Shown here piece by piece: positions 37,226-48,327 of a stretch of 64,000 nt of DNA; the first letter of the stretch is position 1; the number at the start of each line of letters is the position of its first letter. The DNA is taken from positions 186,001-250,000 of the forward strand of contig NZ_FTNU01000002.1 in the NCBI RefSeq assembly GCF_900156515.1. The letters are read 5' to 3'. This DNA is from Moraxella cuniculi DSM 21768. Lineage in GTDB: Bacteria; Pseudomonadota; Gammaproteobacteria; Pseudomonadales; Moraxellaceae. The notes under the pieces were generated by a model. That model was given only the letters and a program-made list of their open reading frames with translations. It was not told the origin of the DNA and searched no databases. A program made the position numbers and the translations under genes.

Positions 37226-38425
37226 GTGCGGTTTGTACAAAATATTATCAATGATATCAACACGCTTTGTTACCCTCTCAAGATGCGTTTATTGGCAAGT
37301 TTTTTGCAAAAGCTTGTTACAGAAGGCATGATACCTTTTGTGATGATGTTTTTGGTGCTGCAAGAAGGGGAATTTTTGGCAGGTGCGATTGCTTTTGCAA
37401 TTTTGGCATTGGGGACATTTTTTAATGGTTATGGAGGCAAAGCGGTTGCCAGCCAAAATATCAAAAATGCCTTAATCTGGGGTGAATTTGTGCAGTTCAT
37501 TGCGGTGCTTTTGATGGCTATTTTTGTAAATAGCATCGTTTTTATACTGCTTTATTTGTTAAAAAATGTGATATTTAGCTACCTAGTTCCCTTTGGCGAG
37601 GTATTTGTTTTTGAGCTGACAACAAACGAAAACCGAGCCGTTTTGTACCAGCTTAGTGGGCTAATGAACGGTCTGGCTGCTCCTTTGGGGGCGTTGCTGG
37701 GAGGATTTTTTTATAGTTATGGTTTAAATATACTGATTTATGTGTTGTCTGCGTTTTCTTTTTTGATATTTTTGCTTTATTTTTTTGGTTTTGCTCAATT
37801 ATCGCACAATCGGCTGGCAGGGCAATCGACTGATTCTCAAGCCAAAACGCCCACAAAAAACAACCAATTTTCCAGAATCTTGGACGACAAATCAGCGACA
37901 TATTTGCTGTTATCATCAGTTTTTATTCACAGTTTATTTTTTTCTTTAAGCCAATTTTTGCCAGCATATCTGAGCGGGCTTAATAATGGCTCACAGCTTT
38001 TGTCTTTTTCAAGAACGATAAGCGGTGTGGTTGTTTTGGTTGCTGGACTGGCATTATTGGGATTTATCAAAAAAATCGCCCGCTACACCACCATGTTATG
38101 GACAACATTTTTATACGGATTACTGTTTGTGTTGCTATTTTTGGTGATTGATAATGAGTACTTATTTTATATGGTATCTGCTTTGGTGATTGTTTTTTAT
38201 TTTGTATCAGTGGTGGGCATCAAGACTATTTATGCCAATGGCATTGGCGATAAAAATGCTGGCATCTATTTAAGTGCCTTTTCGCTAACAGGCAGGGCTG
38301 GCAATATCATCGCTGCCTTAATTTTGATGATAAGCGGTTTTGTGGGATATGGTGGGACGGTGGGAATTTTGGCGTTATTTGCTACCTTAGCGACAGGTTG
38401 GCTGTTGTTGGCAAAAACCGCCTAA
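37226..38425 (+). CDS. Major facilitator superfamily transporter
   Basis: A 399-residue, very hydrophobic protein with about twelve predicted membrane segments and a hydrophilic loop in the middle (NRLAGQSTDSQAKTPTKNNQFSRILDDKSA, near residues 195-225), the usual MFS two-half layout. The substrate is unknown; general form fits drug or metabolite efflux. GTG 37226 is chosen because GGAGG ends seven bases upstream. The base composition is more AT-rich than the flanking TCA genes. The 3' end overlaps the convergent ABC gene by 39 bases. It lies where sucA would be expected to follow sdhB. Confidence 0.75.
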   Translation: MRFVQNIINDINTLCYPLKMRLLASFLQKLVTEGMIPFVMMFLVLQEGEFLAGAIAFAILALGTFFNGYGGKAVASQNIKNALIWGEFVQFIAVLLMAIFVNSIVFILLYLLKNVIFSYLVPFGEVFVFELTTNENRAVLYQLSGLMNGLAAPLGALLGGFFYSYGLNILIYVLSAFSFLIFLLYFFGFAQLSHNRLAGQSTDSQAKTPTKNNQFSRILDDKSATYLLLSSVFIHSLFFSLSQFLPAYLSGLNNGSQLLSFSRTISGVVVLVAGLALLGFIKKIARYTTMLWTTFLYGLLFVLLFLVIDNEYLFYMVSALVIVFYFVSVVGIKTIYANGIGDKNAGIYLSAFSLTGRAGNIIAALILMISGFVGYGGTVGILALFATLATGWLLLAKTA

Positions 38426-39741
38426 CTGGCCACCCTGATGGTGGCGAACCTCGATAATCAGCTTGTCTTTGGCAAGTGCTGCAAGCTGCTGATTAAGCAC
38501 GGTGAGATGATAATCGTCCAAATTGGCGTCCCATTCATCAAGCAGCAGTATGGTATTTTGTGGGTCATGGATAAGCTCGGTCAATCTAAGCAGTTGCTCT
38601 TGTCCTGTGGATAGTGCGGCTGTCGTATACTGAAAATCACTGTCTGGGGTGATGAGCGCGGCAGCTGGATTGTGTTGCTTTAATAATTTAAGCAGGGAGG
38701 ATTTGCCAGCACCATTCGCCCCTGTCAGGCGTATGCGGTCTGGGTGCGTGCCAGCTGGACGGCTAATTGTGTCAAATAATGCCTCGAGCGTGAGTGTGGT
38801 TTGTTGTCGATTTGAGTAAATTTGGAGCTTATCAGGCTGAATGTGAGTAGCCAAATCACGATAAGCGGGCAGAAAATTAACCACGCCTTGATATTTATTT
38901 TTAATAAAATTAAACTGGGTATTGATGGTGGCAACAGTATGTACACTGCCGAGTAGTTGTAATGCTCGAGGCAGTACCGCCACCATCATCGCCAGTTGTA
39001 CAAGTGGCACATCAGCGATGGGTAAATAACCAACCATTGCCAGTACGCACACGGCAACAGGGGCGATGACTTGCTCAAGGCGGACATACCGCCGCAAGCT
39101 GCCAAAATAACCATTAAGGGCAGCATCAAGCAAGCGATGATGGCGGCTCGCATTACCAAATAGGACATAATCCCACTGCACAGGCAGTGCTTCGTTGAGC
39201 TTGATATTATCGGCTTGGTTGGTGTGGCTTAGCGTTTGTATGCGTTGCCGACTTGTCAGTACCAATAGGGCAGACAGAGCAAAACAGGCAAGAATAATAA
39301 GGCTAATCACAGCTCCCACTGTCTGATAAAACACCAAAAAAGTGATGAGAATATGTAAATACAGCGACCATGCTTGATTGATAAAATCAATGACGGCGGT
39401 TAAGGTTTGGCGTACCTCGCCCGATAGCCAAGCGATTGTTTGTATTTTGCCGTGTTTGCTGTTATAGCCTTGATTGTTATGTATTTTATTAAAAATCGAA
39501 TGAAATATTCTGTACAAATATGCTGCTTGGCACGCACAACAACCAGCTTATCCACACCGCTGACCAAATACGCTGTCAATGCCAGCATAAAAAAGTAGCA
39601 CATCGCCTGCACCGCAGCTTGGGTATCTTGGGCAGCAAGATAAGCCCCTGCATTGGCAATCAAATAAGTAGATGCACCCAATAGCAGCTGCTGGATAAGC
39701 ACCAGTGATATGCTGACAAGCAAAGCACGGTTATTGAGCAT
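38387..39741 (-). pseudogene. ABC transporter (permease-ATPase) broken by a frameshift
   Basis: Two overlapping minus-strand frames form one gene. The first (39741 down) has two to three membrane segments and runs to ...ICTEYFIRFLIKY. The second carries on with KIHNNQGYNSKHGKIQTIAWLSGEVRQ, more membrane segments and an ATPase domain with Walker A TGANGAGKSS, signature-like LSTGQEQLLRL, Walker B ILLLDEWDANLD and a His in EVRHH. Adding one T to the T5 run on the minus strand (39491-39495) joins them as RFFNKIHNNQG. The intact product would be about 450 residues. The divergent ATPase suggests a peptide-type exporter, by weak resemblance only. A sequencing error or slippage cannot be excluded. 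Confidence 0.7.
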
Positions 39742-39948
39742 TTGATACTTCCTGCAGATAGTCGTTTAATAGTTGTTTTGCTTGTAATGTCTCTTCTTGA
39801 TTTGTTGAGATTTCATCAGGGGTTTTGGATATATCCCATAAATCAAATTTTTCCTATCAATATCCTTTTGAGTGCTTTGCAAAGATGATTGAGCAATCCA
39901 ATCGTCTATTGAGCCAGCAATTTAGTCTAATTTTTCAACTGCAACCAT
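39731..39948 (-). pseudogene. Eroded small gene upstream of the ABC transporter
   Basis: From ATG 39948 the minus strand reads MVAVEKLD, stop, IAGSIDDWIAQSSLQSTQKD, then after a frame change EKFDLWDISKTPDEISTNQE and ETLQAKQLLNDYLQEVSNAQ. The last frame overlaps the ABC start as in an operon. One in-frame stop and one shift break a protein of about 72 residues. I do not recognise it. The coupling to an ABC exporter makes a small-peptide or immunity-type gene conceivable, but that is speculation. Confidence 0.45.
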
Positions 39949-40375
39949 CAATCATGAGTGGTGCAGGAATTGAACCATTTTTGACACATAATACTGGAAC
40001 AAATTACCAGTAGTTTTCTTGTCAAAATATAGACTTGATGATGGATTTGAAATTTCCATATGAAACCAAAATCAATTAAATTGCCAAGCGTTCTAAATGA
40101 ATAGAACTCAATGAAATCATGCCCTAATCCATTAAGAACAGTTTTATCCTAGCAAAAAATATCTTGATTCAAGTGTTTTTATCAATTTTTGATTTCTTTA
40201 CCCAAATTTTAGCTGGCGTGATGTAGAGAGAAGTTTGTTTGAATGAAAAATCACGCTTACCCTTGTTATCTTTGCCCAAATGGCGTAAACTATATCAAAT
40301 GTGCGTATTGTAAATAGCCAGAGGGAAATTTGCTCAATTATTGGGCAAATGACAACAACCAAAGAGTGGTAGGTC
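39949..40375. other. Gene-free region upstream of sucA
   Basis: AT-rich. A short segment at 39957-39976 resembles a tRNA 3' end on the minus strand but lacks a matching T-stem. No credible ORF is present. The sucA promoter must lie here; TATATC at 40291-40296 is a weak -10 candidate. This may be debris from the insertion between sdhB and sucA. Confidence 0.4.
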
Positions 40376-43231
40376 ATGACAAAAAATAGCAAAGATACGG
40401 TTGCTTATCAAAGCACCGAACTGACAGCCGATGGTGCGGCTTATATCGAAGCCCTTTATGAGGAGTATTTGGCGGACAGCCAAAGCGTAAGTGAGGATTG
40501 GCAGCGATATTTTGCTGATTATCGCCAAGATAATGATGCACCGCATAACGCCATCAAAGAGCAATTTTTGTTGCTTGCTCGCAACCAAACCAACCAAACG
40601 GCGGCACCAGCAGCACAAGCAGGTGAGTATAGCCCTAAGCAGATGGCAGTACAGCAACTGATTTCTGCTTATCGCCGTCGTGGCCATCGCAAGGCAAATC
40701 TAGACCCATTGGGATTGCAGCCTACCCCAGTAATTGCCGAGCTGACTTTGGCATATCATGGGCTTGATGAGTCTGATTTGGCGGCAACCTTCCCGACCAA
40801 TGATTTGCTCATCGGCAAATCTGAAGCGACCTTGCGTGAGATTATTGAGGTTTTGGAGCGTGTGTATTGCCAAAGCATTGGCTATGAATATATGCATGTC
40901 TTTACCACAGAAGAAAAACGCTGGTTTGAAAATTATATTGAATCATCACGCGGTCATATCCAGTTTGATAAAGCCAAAAAGCTAGAAATCCTAGAACGCC
41001 TAACGGCCGCCGAAGGGCTTGAGAAATATTTGGCACGCAAATACACGGGCGTAAAGCGTTTTGGTCTGGAAGGTGGTGAGAGCTTTATCCCTGCGGTGCA
41101 TGAAATGGTGCAGCGTGCAGGTGGTTATGGCTCAAAAGAAGTTGTCATCGGCATGGCACACCGTGGTCGTTTGAACCTGTTGGTCAATATCTTGGGCAAA
41201 AACCCCAGCGATTTGTTTGATGAGTTTGATGGCAAAGTACAGCCAACACAAGGCTCGGGCGATGTCAAATACCATAATGGCTTTAGTTCAAATGTCATGA
41301 CACCAGGCGGTGAGATGCACTTGGCATTGGCATTTAACCCATCGCATTTGGAGATTGTCTCACCTGTATTACAAGGTTCGGTGCGTGCCAGACAGGCTCG
41401 TCGCTCAGAGCAATACGGCTTTGAGATTGACAGCAGTACCGTGATGCCGCTGGTGGTGCATGGCGATGCTGCTTTTGCAGGTCAGGGCGTCAATCAAGAA
41501 ACTTTTCAAATGTCGCAAACCCGTGCCTACAAAACAGGCGGCACGGTGCATATTGTCATCAACAACCAAGTTGGTTTTACGACTTCACGCATTGAGGACG
41601 CTCGTTCAACCGAGTATTGTACCGATGTTGCCAAGATGGTGAATGCACCGATTATCCATGTCAATGGTGATGACCCCGAAGCGGTGGTGTTTGCATCACA
41701 ATTGGCGGTGGATTATCGCCGTGAATTTGGCAAAGATGTGGTGATTGATATTGTTTGCTATCGCCGCAATGGACATAATGAGTCTGATGAGCCATCAGCA
41801 ACACAGCCACTGATGTATAGCGTCATCAAAAAATTACCAACCACTCGTACCCAATATGCTGACAAGCTAATCAAAGAAGGCGTTATCACAGCAGCCGAAG
41901 GGGCGAAGTCCGAGGACGATTATCGCGAATCACTTGACCGTGGCGACTTTGTGGCTGGCGGTTTGGTCAGCGAGCCAGATACGCAGTTGTTTGTAGATTG
42001 GCAGCCATATCTGGGTCATCAGCTGGTTGATGATTGGCAAACAGGTGTTGATATTGATAAGCTAAAAGCATATGGGCAAGCGATGGCAAAAGTGCCAGAG
42101 GGCTTTGTATTGCAGCGTCAAGTTGCCAAAGTGCTGGAGCAACGCCTTGCCATGCAAACAGGCGAAGAGCCGCTGAACTGGGGGGCTGCTGAGACTTTGG
42201 CATATGCCAGCCTTGCTGACGAAGGGGCATTGGTGCGTATCACGGGCGAAGATGTGGGTCGTGGTACTTTCTCGCATCGCCATACTGAATTGTACAACAT
42301 GACCGATGGCAGTATGTACATTCCGTTGCAGCATATTTCACCAAACCAAGCTCGCTTTGCTACCTATAACTCACTGTTGTCCGAAGAGGCGGTATTGGCA
42401 TTTGAATATGGCTATGCGACCACAGTGCCAAATGCCTTGATTGTCTGGGAGGCACAGTTCGGCGACTTTGTTAATGGTGCACAGGTGGTGATTGACCAGT
42501 TCATCTCAAGCGGTGAGACCAAGTGGCAGCGTGTGTGTGGCTTGGTTATGTTGTTGCCACATGGCTTTGAGGGTCAAGGTCCTGAGCATTCATCAGCACG
42601 ACTTGAGCGGTTCTTGCAGTTGTGTGCCGAAGACAATATGCAGGTGATTACCCCAACCACGCCAGCACAGATATTCCATGCGTTGCGTCGTCAGGTGGTG
42701 CGTCCAATTCGCAAGCCATTGGTGGTGATGTCGCCTAAGAGCTTATTGCGTCATCCGCTTGCTACTTCGACACTTGATGAGTTGGCAGTCGGCAAGTTCG
42801 AAACCGTCTTGCCAGAGATTGATGCCATCAACCCTGAACAGGTAACACGCCTTGTGTTGTGTGGTGGCAAAGTGTATTATGATTTGCTTGAACAACGCCG
42901 CAAACTAAGCCAAGAGCATATTGCCATCGTGCGTATTGAGCAATTATATCCTCTGCCAGAACAACGCATTTTGGACGAAATTGCCAAATATCCAAACTTG
43001 CAAGAGATTATTTGGGCACAAGAAGAGCCACTGAATCAAGGTGCGTGGTATTATCTTGCTCCTGAATTGTTCCGCATTGTGGTGCCAGCACCAACCAAAG
43101 CGAAGATTGTGCCACCATCGGCACGCCCTGCTGCTGCCGCACCTGCAACTGGCTCGCCAAAATTGCACGCAGAGCAACAAAAAGCCCTAATTGCAGCTGC
43201 ATTGGGTGTAACTGTTGATGAGTTGAAATAA
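40376..43231 (+). CDS. sucA: 2-oxoglutarate dehydrogenase E1 component
   Basis: A 951-residue thiamine-diphosphate enzyme that decarboxylates 2-oxoglutarate. The N-terminal helix AAYIEALYEEYLADSQSVSEDWQRYF docks to E2. The core has MAHRGRLNLLVNILGK, FNPSHLEIVSPVLQGSVRARQ, the ThDP/Mg motif GDAAFAGQGVNQETFQMS and NNQVGFTTS, and QAQFGDFVNGAQVVIDQFISSGE-like sequence in the pyrimidine domain (here EAQFGDF). It is first of sucA-sucB-lpd. It is full length. Confidence 0.98.
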   Translation: MTKNSKDTVAYQSTELTADGAAYIEALYEEYLADSQSVSEDWQRYFADYRQDNDAPHNAIKEQFLLLARNQTNQTAAPAAQAGEYSPKQMAVQQLISAYRRRGHRKANLDPLGLQPTPVIAELTLAYHGLDESDLAATFPTNDLLIGKSEATLREIIEVLERVYCQSIGYEYMHVFTTEEKRWFENYIESSRGHIQFDKAKKLEILERLTAAEGLEKYLARKYTGVKRFGLEGGESFIPAVHEMVQRAGGYGSKEVVIGMAHRGRLNLLVNILGKNPSDLFDEFDGKVQPTQGSGDVKYHNGFSSNVMTPGGEMHLALAFNPSHLEIVSPVLQGSVRARQARRSEQYGFEIDSSTVMPLVVHGDAAFAGQGVNQETFQMSQTRAYKTGGTVHIVINNQVGFTTSRIEDARSTEYCTDVAKMVNAPIIHVNGDDPEAVVFASQLAVDYRREFGKDVVIDIVCYRRNGHNESDEPSATQPLMYSVIKKLPTTRTQYADKLIKEGVITAAEGAKSEDDYRESLDRGDFVAGGLVSEPDTQLFVDWQPYLGHQLVDDWQTGVDIDKLKAYGQAMAKVPEGFVLQRQVAKVLEQRLAMQTGEEPLNWGAAETLAYASLADEGALVRITGEDVGRGTFSHRHTELYNMTDGSMYIPLQHISPNQARFATYNSLLSEEAVLAFEYGYATTVPNALIVWEAQFGDFVNGAQVVIDQFISSGETKWQRVCGLVMLLPHGFEGQGPEHSSARLERFLQLCAEDNMQVITPTTPAQIFHALRRQVVRPIRKPLVVMSPKSLLRHPLATSTLDELAVGKFETVLPEIDAINPEQVTRLVLCGGKVYYDLLEQRRKLSQEHIAIVRIEQLYPLPEQRILDEIAKYPNLQEIIWAQEEPLNQGAWYYLAPELFRIVVPAPTKAKIVPPSARPAAAAPATGSPKLHAEQQKALIAAALGVTVDELK

Positions 43232-43238
43232 CACAACT

Positions 43239-43267
43239 TCAGCCGAAGCGGTGGTCGCTTTGGCTGA
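43239..43267 (+). promoter_or_regulatory. Intercistronic hairpin sucA-sucB
   Basis: TCAGCCGAAGCG / CGCTTTGGCTGA, 12-bp stem with one G-U pair and a five-base loop, starting eight bases after the sucA stop. No T-run follows, so it probably protects or processes the message. Confidence 0.6.
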
Positions 43268-43325
43268 TATTGTTAAATGAATTAAACTAATTTTTAATGA
43301 TTTATAAACTTTCAAGGAGTTTATT

Positions 43326-44543
43326 ATGGCTGAAATTAAAGCCCCTGTATTTCCAGAGTCAGTGCCAGATGGTACGATTGTTGAATGGCATGTCGCAGAA
43401 GGCGAAGCGGTGAGCCGAGATCAGCTGTTGGCTGAAGTTGAGACTGATAAAGTTGTGCTAGAAATCGTTGCACCTGATGACGGCGTGATTACCAGCATTG
43501 TCAAAAATGTTGATGACACTGTGTTGTCTGCCGAAGTTGTTGCAACTTTTGAGGCGGGTGCTGTGGCTGCTGGTGAGGCTAAGGTTGCCAGCGAAGATCA
43601 GGCTGATGGTAATACTACCGTAGATCCAGCATCGGTTGCTGCTCCTGTACAGCCAAAGAGCGATGCCAAAGAAGAAGAGTACAAAGACCAAAGCCCAGCG
43701 GTGCGTAAGGCTGCCAAAGAAACAGGCATCAATCCTGCCGATGTACAGGGCAGTGGTCGTGGCGGTCGTGTAACCAAGTCTGATATGGTTAATCCAACCT
43801 TAAAATCTGACAATGGTCAAGTGATTGCCACAGCGGTTGGTCAGCGTATCGAAAAGCGTGAGCCAATGACTCGCTTGCGTAAGCGTATCGCAGAGCGTCT
43901 GCTATCAGCAACCCAAGAAACTGCCATGCTAACCACCTTTAATGAGGTGAACATGAAGCCGTTGATGGATTTGCGTGCAAAATATAAAGACCGTTTCGAA
44001 AAACGCCATGGTGTTAAACTTGGCTTTATGTCGCTGTTTGTGAAAGCGGCAACAGAGGCCCTAAAACGCTTCCCAGCGGTAAACGCCTCTATTGATGGCG
44101 ATGATATTATTTATCATGGTTTTTATGATGTTGGCGTAGCGGTATCAAGCGATCGTGGCTTGGTTGTGCCTGTACTGCGTGATACTGACCGCATGAGCAT
44201 GGCAGATGTCGAGGCAGGCATTCGTGATTATGCCATCAAGGCTCGCGAAGGCAGACTGTCTATTGATGAGATGACAGGCGGTACATTTACCATCACCAAT
44301 GGAGGTGTGTTTGGTTCGTTGTTATCTACACCAATCATCAACCCACCACAGACTGCGATTTTGGGTATGCACGCCATCAATGAACGCCCAATGGCGGTAA
44401 ATGGCGAAGTGGTGATTTTGCCAATGATGTATCTTGCCTTGTCTTATGACCATCGTCTCATTGATGGTAAAGAAGCGGTGCAATTCTTGGTAACAATCAA
44501 AGAGCTGATTGAAGATCCATCAATGCTATTGTTAGATCTATAA
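43326..44543 (+). CDS. sucB: Dihydrolipoamide succinyltransferase (E2 of 2-oxoglutarate dehydrogenase)
   Basis: A 405-residue E2 core. The single lipoyl domain (1-75) has Lys42 in [11 protein letters not shown]; the peripheral subunit-binding domain follows a short linker ([32 protein letters not shown]); the catalytic domain ends with [21 protein letters not shown], containing the active-site histidine and aspartate. AAGGAG precedes the ATG. Confidence 0.97.
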   Translation: MAEIKAPVFPESVPDGTIVEWHVAEGEAVSRDQLLAEVETDKVVLEIVAPDDGVITSIVKNVDDTVLSAEVVATFEAGAVAAGEAKVASEDQADGNTTVDPASVAAPVQPKSDAKEEEYKDQSPAVRKAAKETGINPADVQGSGRGGRVTKSDMVNPTLKSDNGQVIATAVGQRIEKREPMTRLRKRIAERLLSATQETAMLTTFNEVNMKPLMDLRAKYKDRFEKRHGVKLGFMSLFVKAATEALKRFPAVNASIDGDDIIYHGFYDVGVAVSSDRGLVVPVLRDTDRMSMADVEAGIRDYAIKAREGRLSIDEMTGGTFTITNGGVFGSLLSTPIINPPQTAILGMHAINERPMAVNGEVVILPMMYLALSYDHRLIDGKEAVQFLVTIKELIEDPSMLLLDL

Positions 44544-44567
44544 GATCTAATTGCTTGAGCGTGTTAC

Positions 44568-44601
44568 AAAGAATTGCTGGATTGTACTGGCAATTCTTTG
44601 C
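44568..44601 (+). promoter_or_regulatory. Intercistronic hairpin sucB-lpd
   Basis: CAAAGAATTGC / GCAATTCTTTG, a perfect 11-bp stem with a 12-base loop, followed by CGTGTTTTAAA. It could act as a partial terminator or stability element. Confidence 0.6.
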
Positions 44602-44610
44602 GTGTTTTAA

Positions 44611-46080
<1,470 letters not shown>

Positions 46081-46093
46081 TTGATTTAAGCTA

Positions 46094-46124
46094 AAAACCA
46101 GCTCTAATTTTGAGCTGGTTTTTT
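46094..46124 (+). terminator. sucAB-lpd terminator
   Basis: AAACCAGCTC / GAGCTGGTTT hairpin followed by six Ts. Confidence 0.9.
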
Positions 46125-46198
46125 GTTGGTTTGATTGTCAGCTGGGGTTAAATTGCTTGTTATTGTATTTTTAACTTTGGATAATGTAAGGAAGAATA

Positions 46199-46807
46199 AT
46201 GTTAGAAAATCTTAGACTCTTAAGAGATGATATGATTGAAAAAGATTGGACGATATGTGGTTTCCAATTTCAATATAAGGAAATAAATTATGTTGTTTTG
46301 GTAAAAAGATTCGTTGGTAATGAAACTCGTCAAAATGAATATGCTTTGGTTAAATTACATTTTATGAGGGCTGATGATTTAAACAACGATTTAGAAGTTG
46401 AAGCTAATTCCAATGGGCTAATTATAGATGCAAGGAGATTAAGAGAATATTTTGGAATAAAGTATGCTAATAATTTGGGCGATATTATTAGGCAATTTAC
46501 TGAAAATTTAGGACACTTTATCCCTACAGAAATGCCTGATAATGCACAAGATATTACAAAAAGGGCAATGATTAATTCATTAAGCAAAAGCGATTCTCAA
46601 GACCCTAACAAAATTTATTGTTTTGGGGTAACAAGAATAGGAAGGCGTTCAGAATTTAACTCAGATAAAACCAAGCTGTTAAGACCTAGATTGTTTGAGT
46701 ATTTTGAAAATGATCCTGCTATTAGCTTTTGTTATTCATCTCAAATGGCAAGAGACAAGAGTGATGAAAGCATAATATTAAATTTTGCTGCTGGGAATAT
46801 AAATTAA
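46199..46807 (+). CDS. DUF6037-like hypothetical protein
   Basis: A 202-residue protein. Landmarks are EKDWTICGFQFQYKEINYVVLVKRF, LREYFGIKYANNLGDI, SKSDSQDPNKIYCFGVTRIG and FNSDKTKLLRPRLFEYFENDPAISFCYS. From memory this resembles the DUF6037 family, whose function is unknown. It is markedly more AT-rich than its neighbours, which suggests acquisition by transfer. Its stop overlaps the start of the next gene (TAATG). No membrane segment is seen. Confidence 0.7.
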   Translation: MLENLRLLRDDMIEKDWTICGFQFQYKEINYVVLVKRFVGNETRQNEYALVKLHFMRADDLNNDLEVEANSNGLIIDARRLREYFGIKYANNLGDIIRQFTENLGHFIPTEMPDNAQDITKRAMINSLSKSDSQDPNKIYCFGVTRIGRRSEFNSDKTKLLRPRLFEYFENDPAISFCYSSQMARDKSDESIILNFAAGNIN

Positions 46808-47649
46808 TGAGGAACAATCCCCAAATCCACCTCGGCACAGGCGGTTATGCTGATACAGACTTAATCGGGACGCCTTATCCGTTTGGGACGGATAAGGCGG
46901 ATTTTTTGTCGATTTATGCCCAGCATTATGACACCGTTGAAATTAACAGCACCTTTCACGCCCCGATTGGGGAGAAGGCGTTGCAAGGTATGCTCGAAAA
47001 AGCGGAAGGGCGGTTGCAATTTTCGGTGAAATTACATCAAGATTTTAGCCATAAACGCACCGCAACTGCCGAGCAAGCGGTAGGATTTTTGAACGTTTTA
47101 CAGCCCTTGCGTGAACAGGGTTGTTTGGCGAATTTATTTGTGCAGTTCCCAGCCAGCTTTGAGCGGACAACCGCCAATCGTTACTATCTGGCGGAACTGG
47201 TTTCGTGGTTTGGCGATTTCCCCCTTGCGATTGAATTTCGCCACGCCAGTTGGCATACGCCATCGGTGCTGGATTATTTCCACGCCAAGCCAAATCTGAT
47301 TTGGTGCAATGTCGATTATCCGCCGAATATCGGCTTGCCCGCCTTTCATTTTTACGCCAACCAACGCACCGCTTATTTGCGATTGCACGGACGCAACCAA
47401 AATTGGTGGCAAGCCCAATCCGCCAAAGCTCGCCACGATTATCGTTATAGTGAAGCGGAATTAAAGCAGTTGGCAGCGTTTTTAAATCAACGCAAAAGCG
47501 AATTTGATGAGCTTTATCTCTATTTTCAAAACACCACCCACAGCCACTCTTTTTATAATATTGAAAGTCTAAAAGGCTATTTGGTAGAATTCGGATTTAG
47601 CACAAAGCCCAAACCTGAATTTTTAGTGGGGCAACAAAGTTTGTTTTAG
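46807..47649 (+). CDS. DUF72 family protein (YecE-like)
   Basis: A 280-residue TIM-barrel-like protein of the DUF72 family. It starts with LGTGGYADTDLIGTPYPFGTDKADFLSIYAQHYDTVEINSTFH and includes FSVKLHQDFSHKR, PLAIEFRHASWHT and AYLRLHGRN, the conserved family blocks. Biochemical role is unknown. It is preceded by an overlap with the AT-rich DUF6037-like gene, but its own composition is more GC-rich, so the two may have different histories. Confidence 0.88.
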   Translation: MRNNPQIHLGTGGYADTDLIGTPYPFGTDKADFLSIYAQHYDTVEINSTFHAPIGEKALQGMLEKAEGRLQFSVKLHQDFSHKRTATAEQAVGFLNVLQPLREQGCLANLFVQFPASFERTTANRYYLAELVSWFGDFPLAIEFRHASWHTPSVLDYFHAKPNLIWCNVDYPPNIGLPAFHFYANQRTAYLRLHGRNQNWWQAQSAKARHDYRYSEAELKQLAAFLNQRKSEFDELYLYFQNTTHSHSFYNIESLKGYLVEFGFSTKPKPEFLVGQQSLF

Positions 47650-47733
47650 GGTGTTGTTTGTGAAGTGGTTTAAAGTGCCAATTGGCTTTACTTTAGGTTT
47701 TGCGATCCCAGCCATAATTTATCGCTGGATAAA

Positions 47734-47955
47734 CTAAGAAAAAATCAGCCAAATAACACAGCACAGCATGAGCCAAGTTGCACCATCTATAAGCAGCATC
47801 TTATTTTCATGATTGAGCAACAATAATTTATTCCCTGTGCGGTGGTTATGTCTTGCCATTTTTATGATACGCAAGAGAGTATAACTAAGCACACCAATCA
47901 TTGCTGCAGGCAGAGCATCTCTGATGAGCTGAAGAGAATCAAAGTTATCTTGCAA
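47734..47955 (-). CDS. Small membrane protein, two predicted segments
   Basis: A 73-residue frame with two hydrophobic stretches (about residues 15-30, LPAAMIGVLSYTLLRI, and 56-72, GATWLMLCCVIWLIFS) joined by a basic loop (MARHNHRTGNK). It lies 32 bases downstream of the YheV-like gene on the same strand, so it could be the last gene of a prlC operon. No family is recognised; it may be spurious. Confidence 0.45.
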   Translation of the reverse strand: MQDNFDSLQLIRDALPAAMIGVLSYTLLRIIKMARHNHRTGNKLLLLNHENKMLLIDGATWLMLCCVIWLIFS

Positions 47956-47987
47956 TCAAGAAAATTGACAGAAGCTGCTGATGCTAT

Positions 47988-48218
47988 TTATTTAAACTTA
48001 ACAATACCAACACCATTTTGGTCGGCTGGCTGATTGATGGTGGCGATGTCCTCTTTGCTTGGCCGTCTTTCTTGGTGATTGCAGTTGATGCATTCGATGT
48101 ATTCATCAAAGCTGGGAATAAAGATTTGCACCTGCACAATGGTATCAGTGTGGTTACAGCTGGGGCATGAGACACCAGCAAGAAATTGTCGCTTTGGGCG
48201 AGTGGATTGATAACGCAT
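47988..48218 (-). CDS. yheV: YheV-family zinc-ribbon protein
   Basis: A 76-residue protein with KRQFLAGVSCPSC, 20 residues, ECINCNHQER: two CxxC pairs that form a zinc ribbon. The ending NQPADQNGVGIVKFK fits the YheV family. It is 109 bases downstream of prlC in the same direction, probably the same transcript. Function unknown. Confidence 0.75.
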   Translation of the reverse strand: MRYQSTRPKRQFLAGVSCPSCNHTDTIVQVQIFIPSFDEYIECINCNHQERRPSKEDIATINQPADQNGVGIVKFK

Positions 48219-48327
48219 AATAGTCAGTTGGTTATTAATAATAAAATCTTAATTTTCAGTGTTTGTTAATGCTTGGTGCGAGCCGACTGGCATGATTGAT
48301 ATCAGTGCCAGTCTAAGATACAAGGAA

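Noticed and set aside
39957-39976. tRNA-like 3' end (GGTTCAATTCCTGCACC on the minus strand), possible attachment site
   Set aside because: The matching T-stem and the rest of a tRNA are absent, and no duplicate was found nearby.
39825-40013. 62-codon plus-strand frame upstream of sucA
   Set aside because: It lies opposite the eroded small gene and has no ribosome-binding site.
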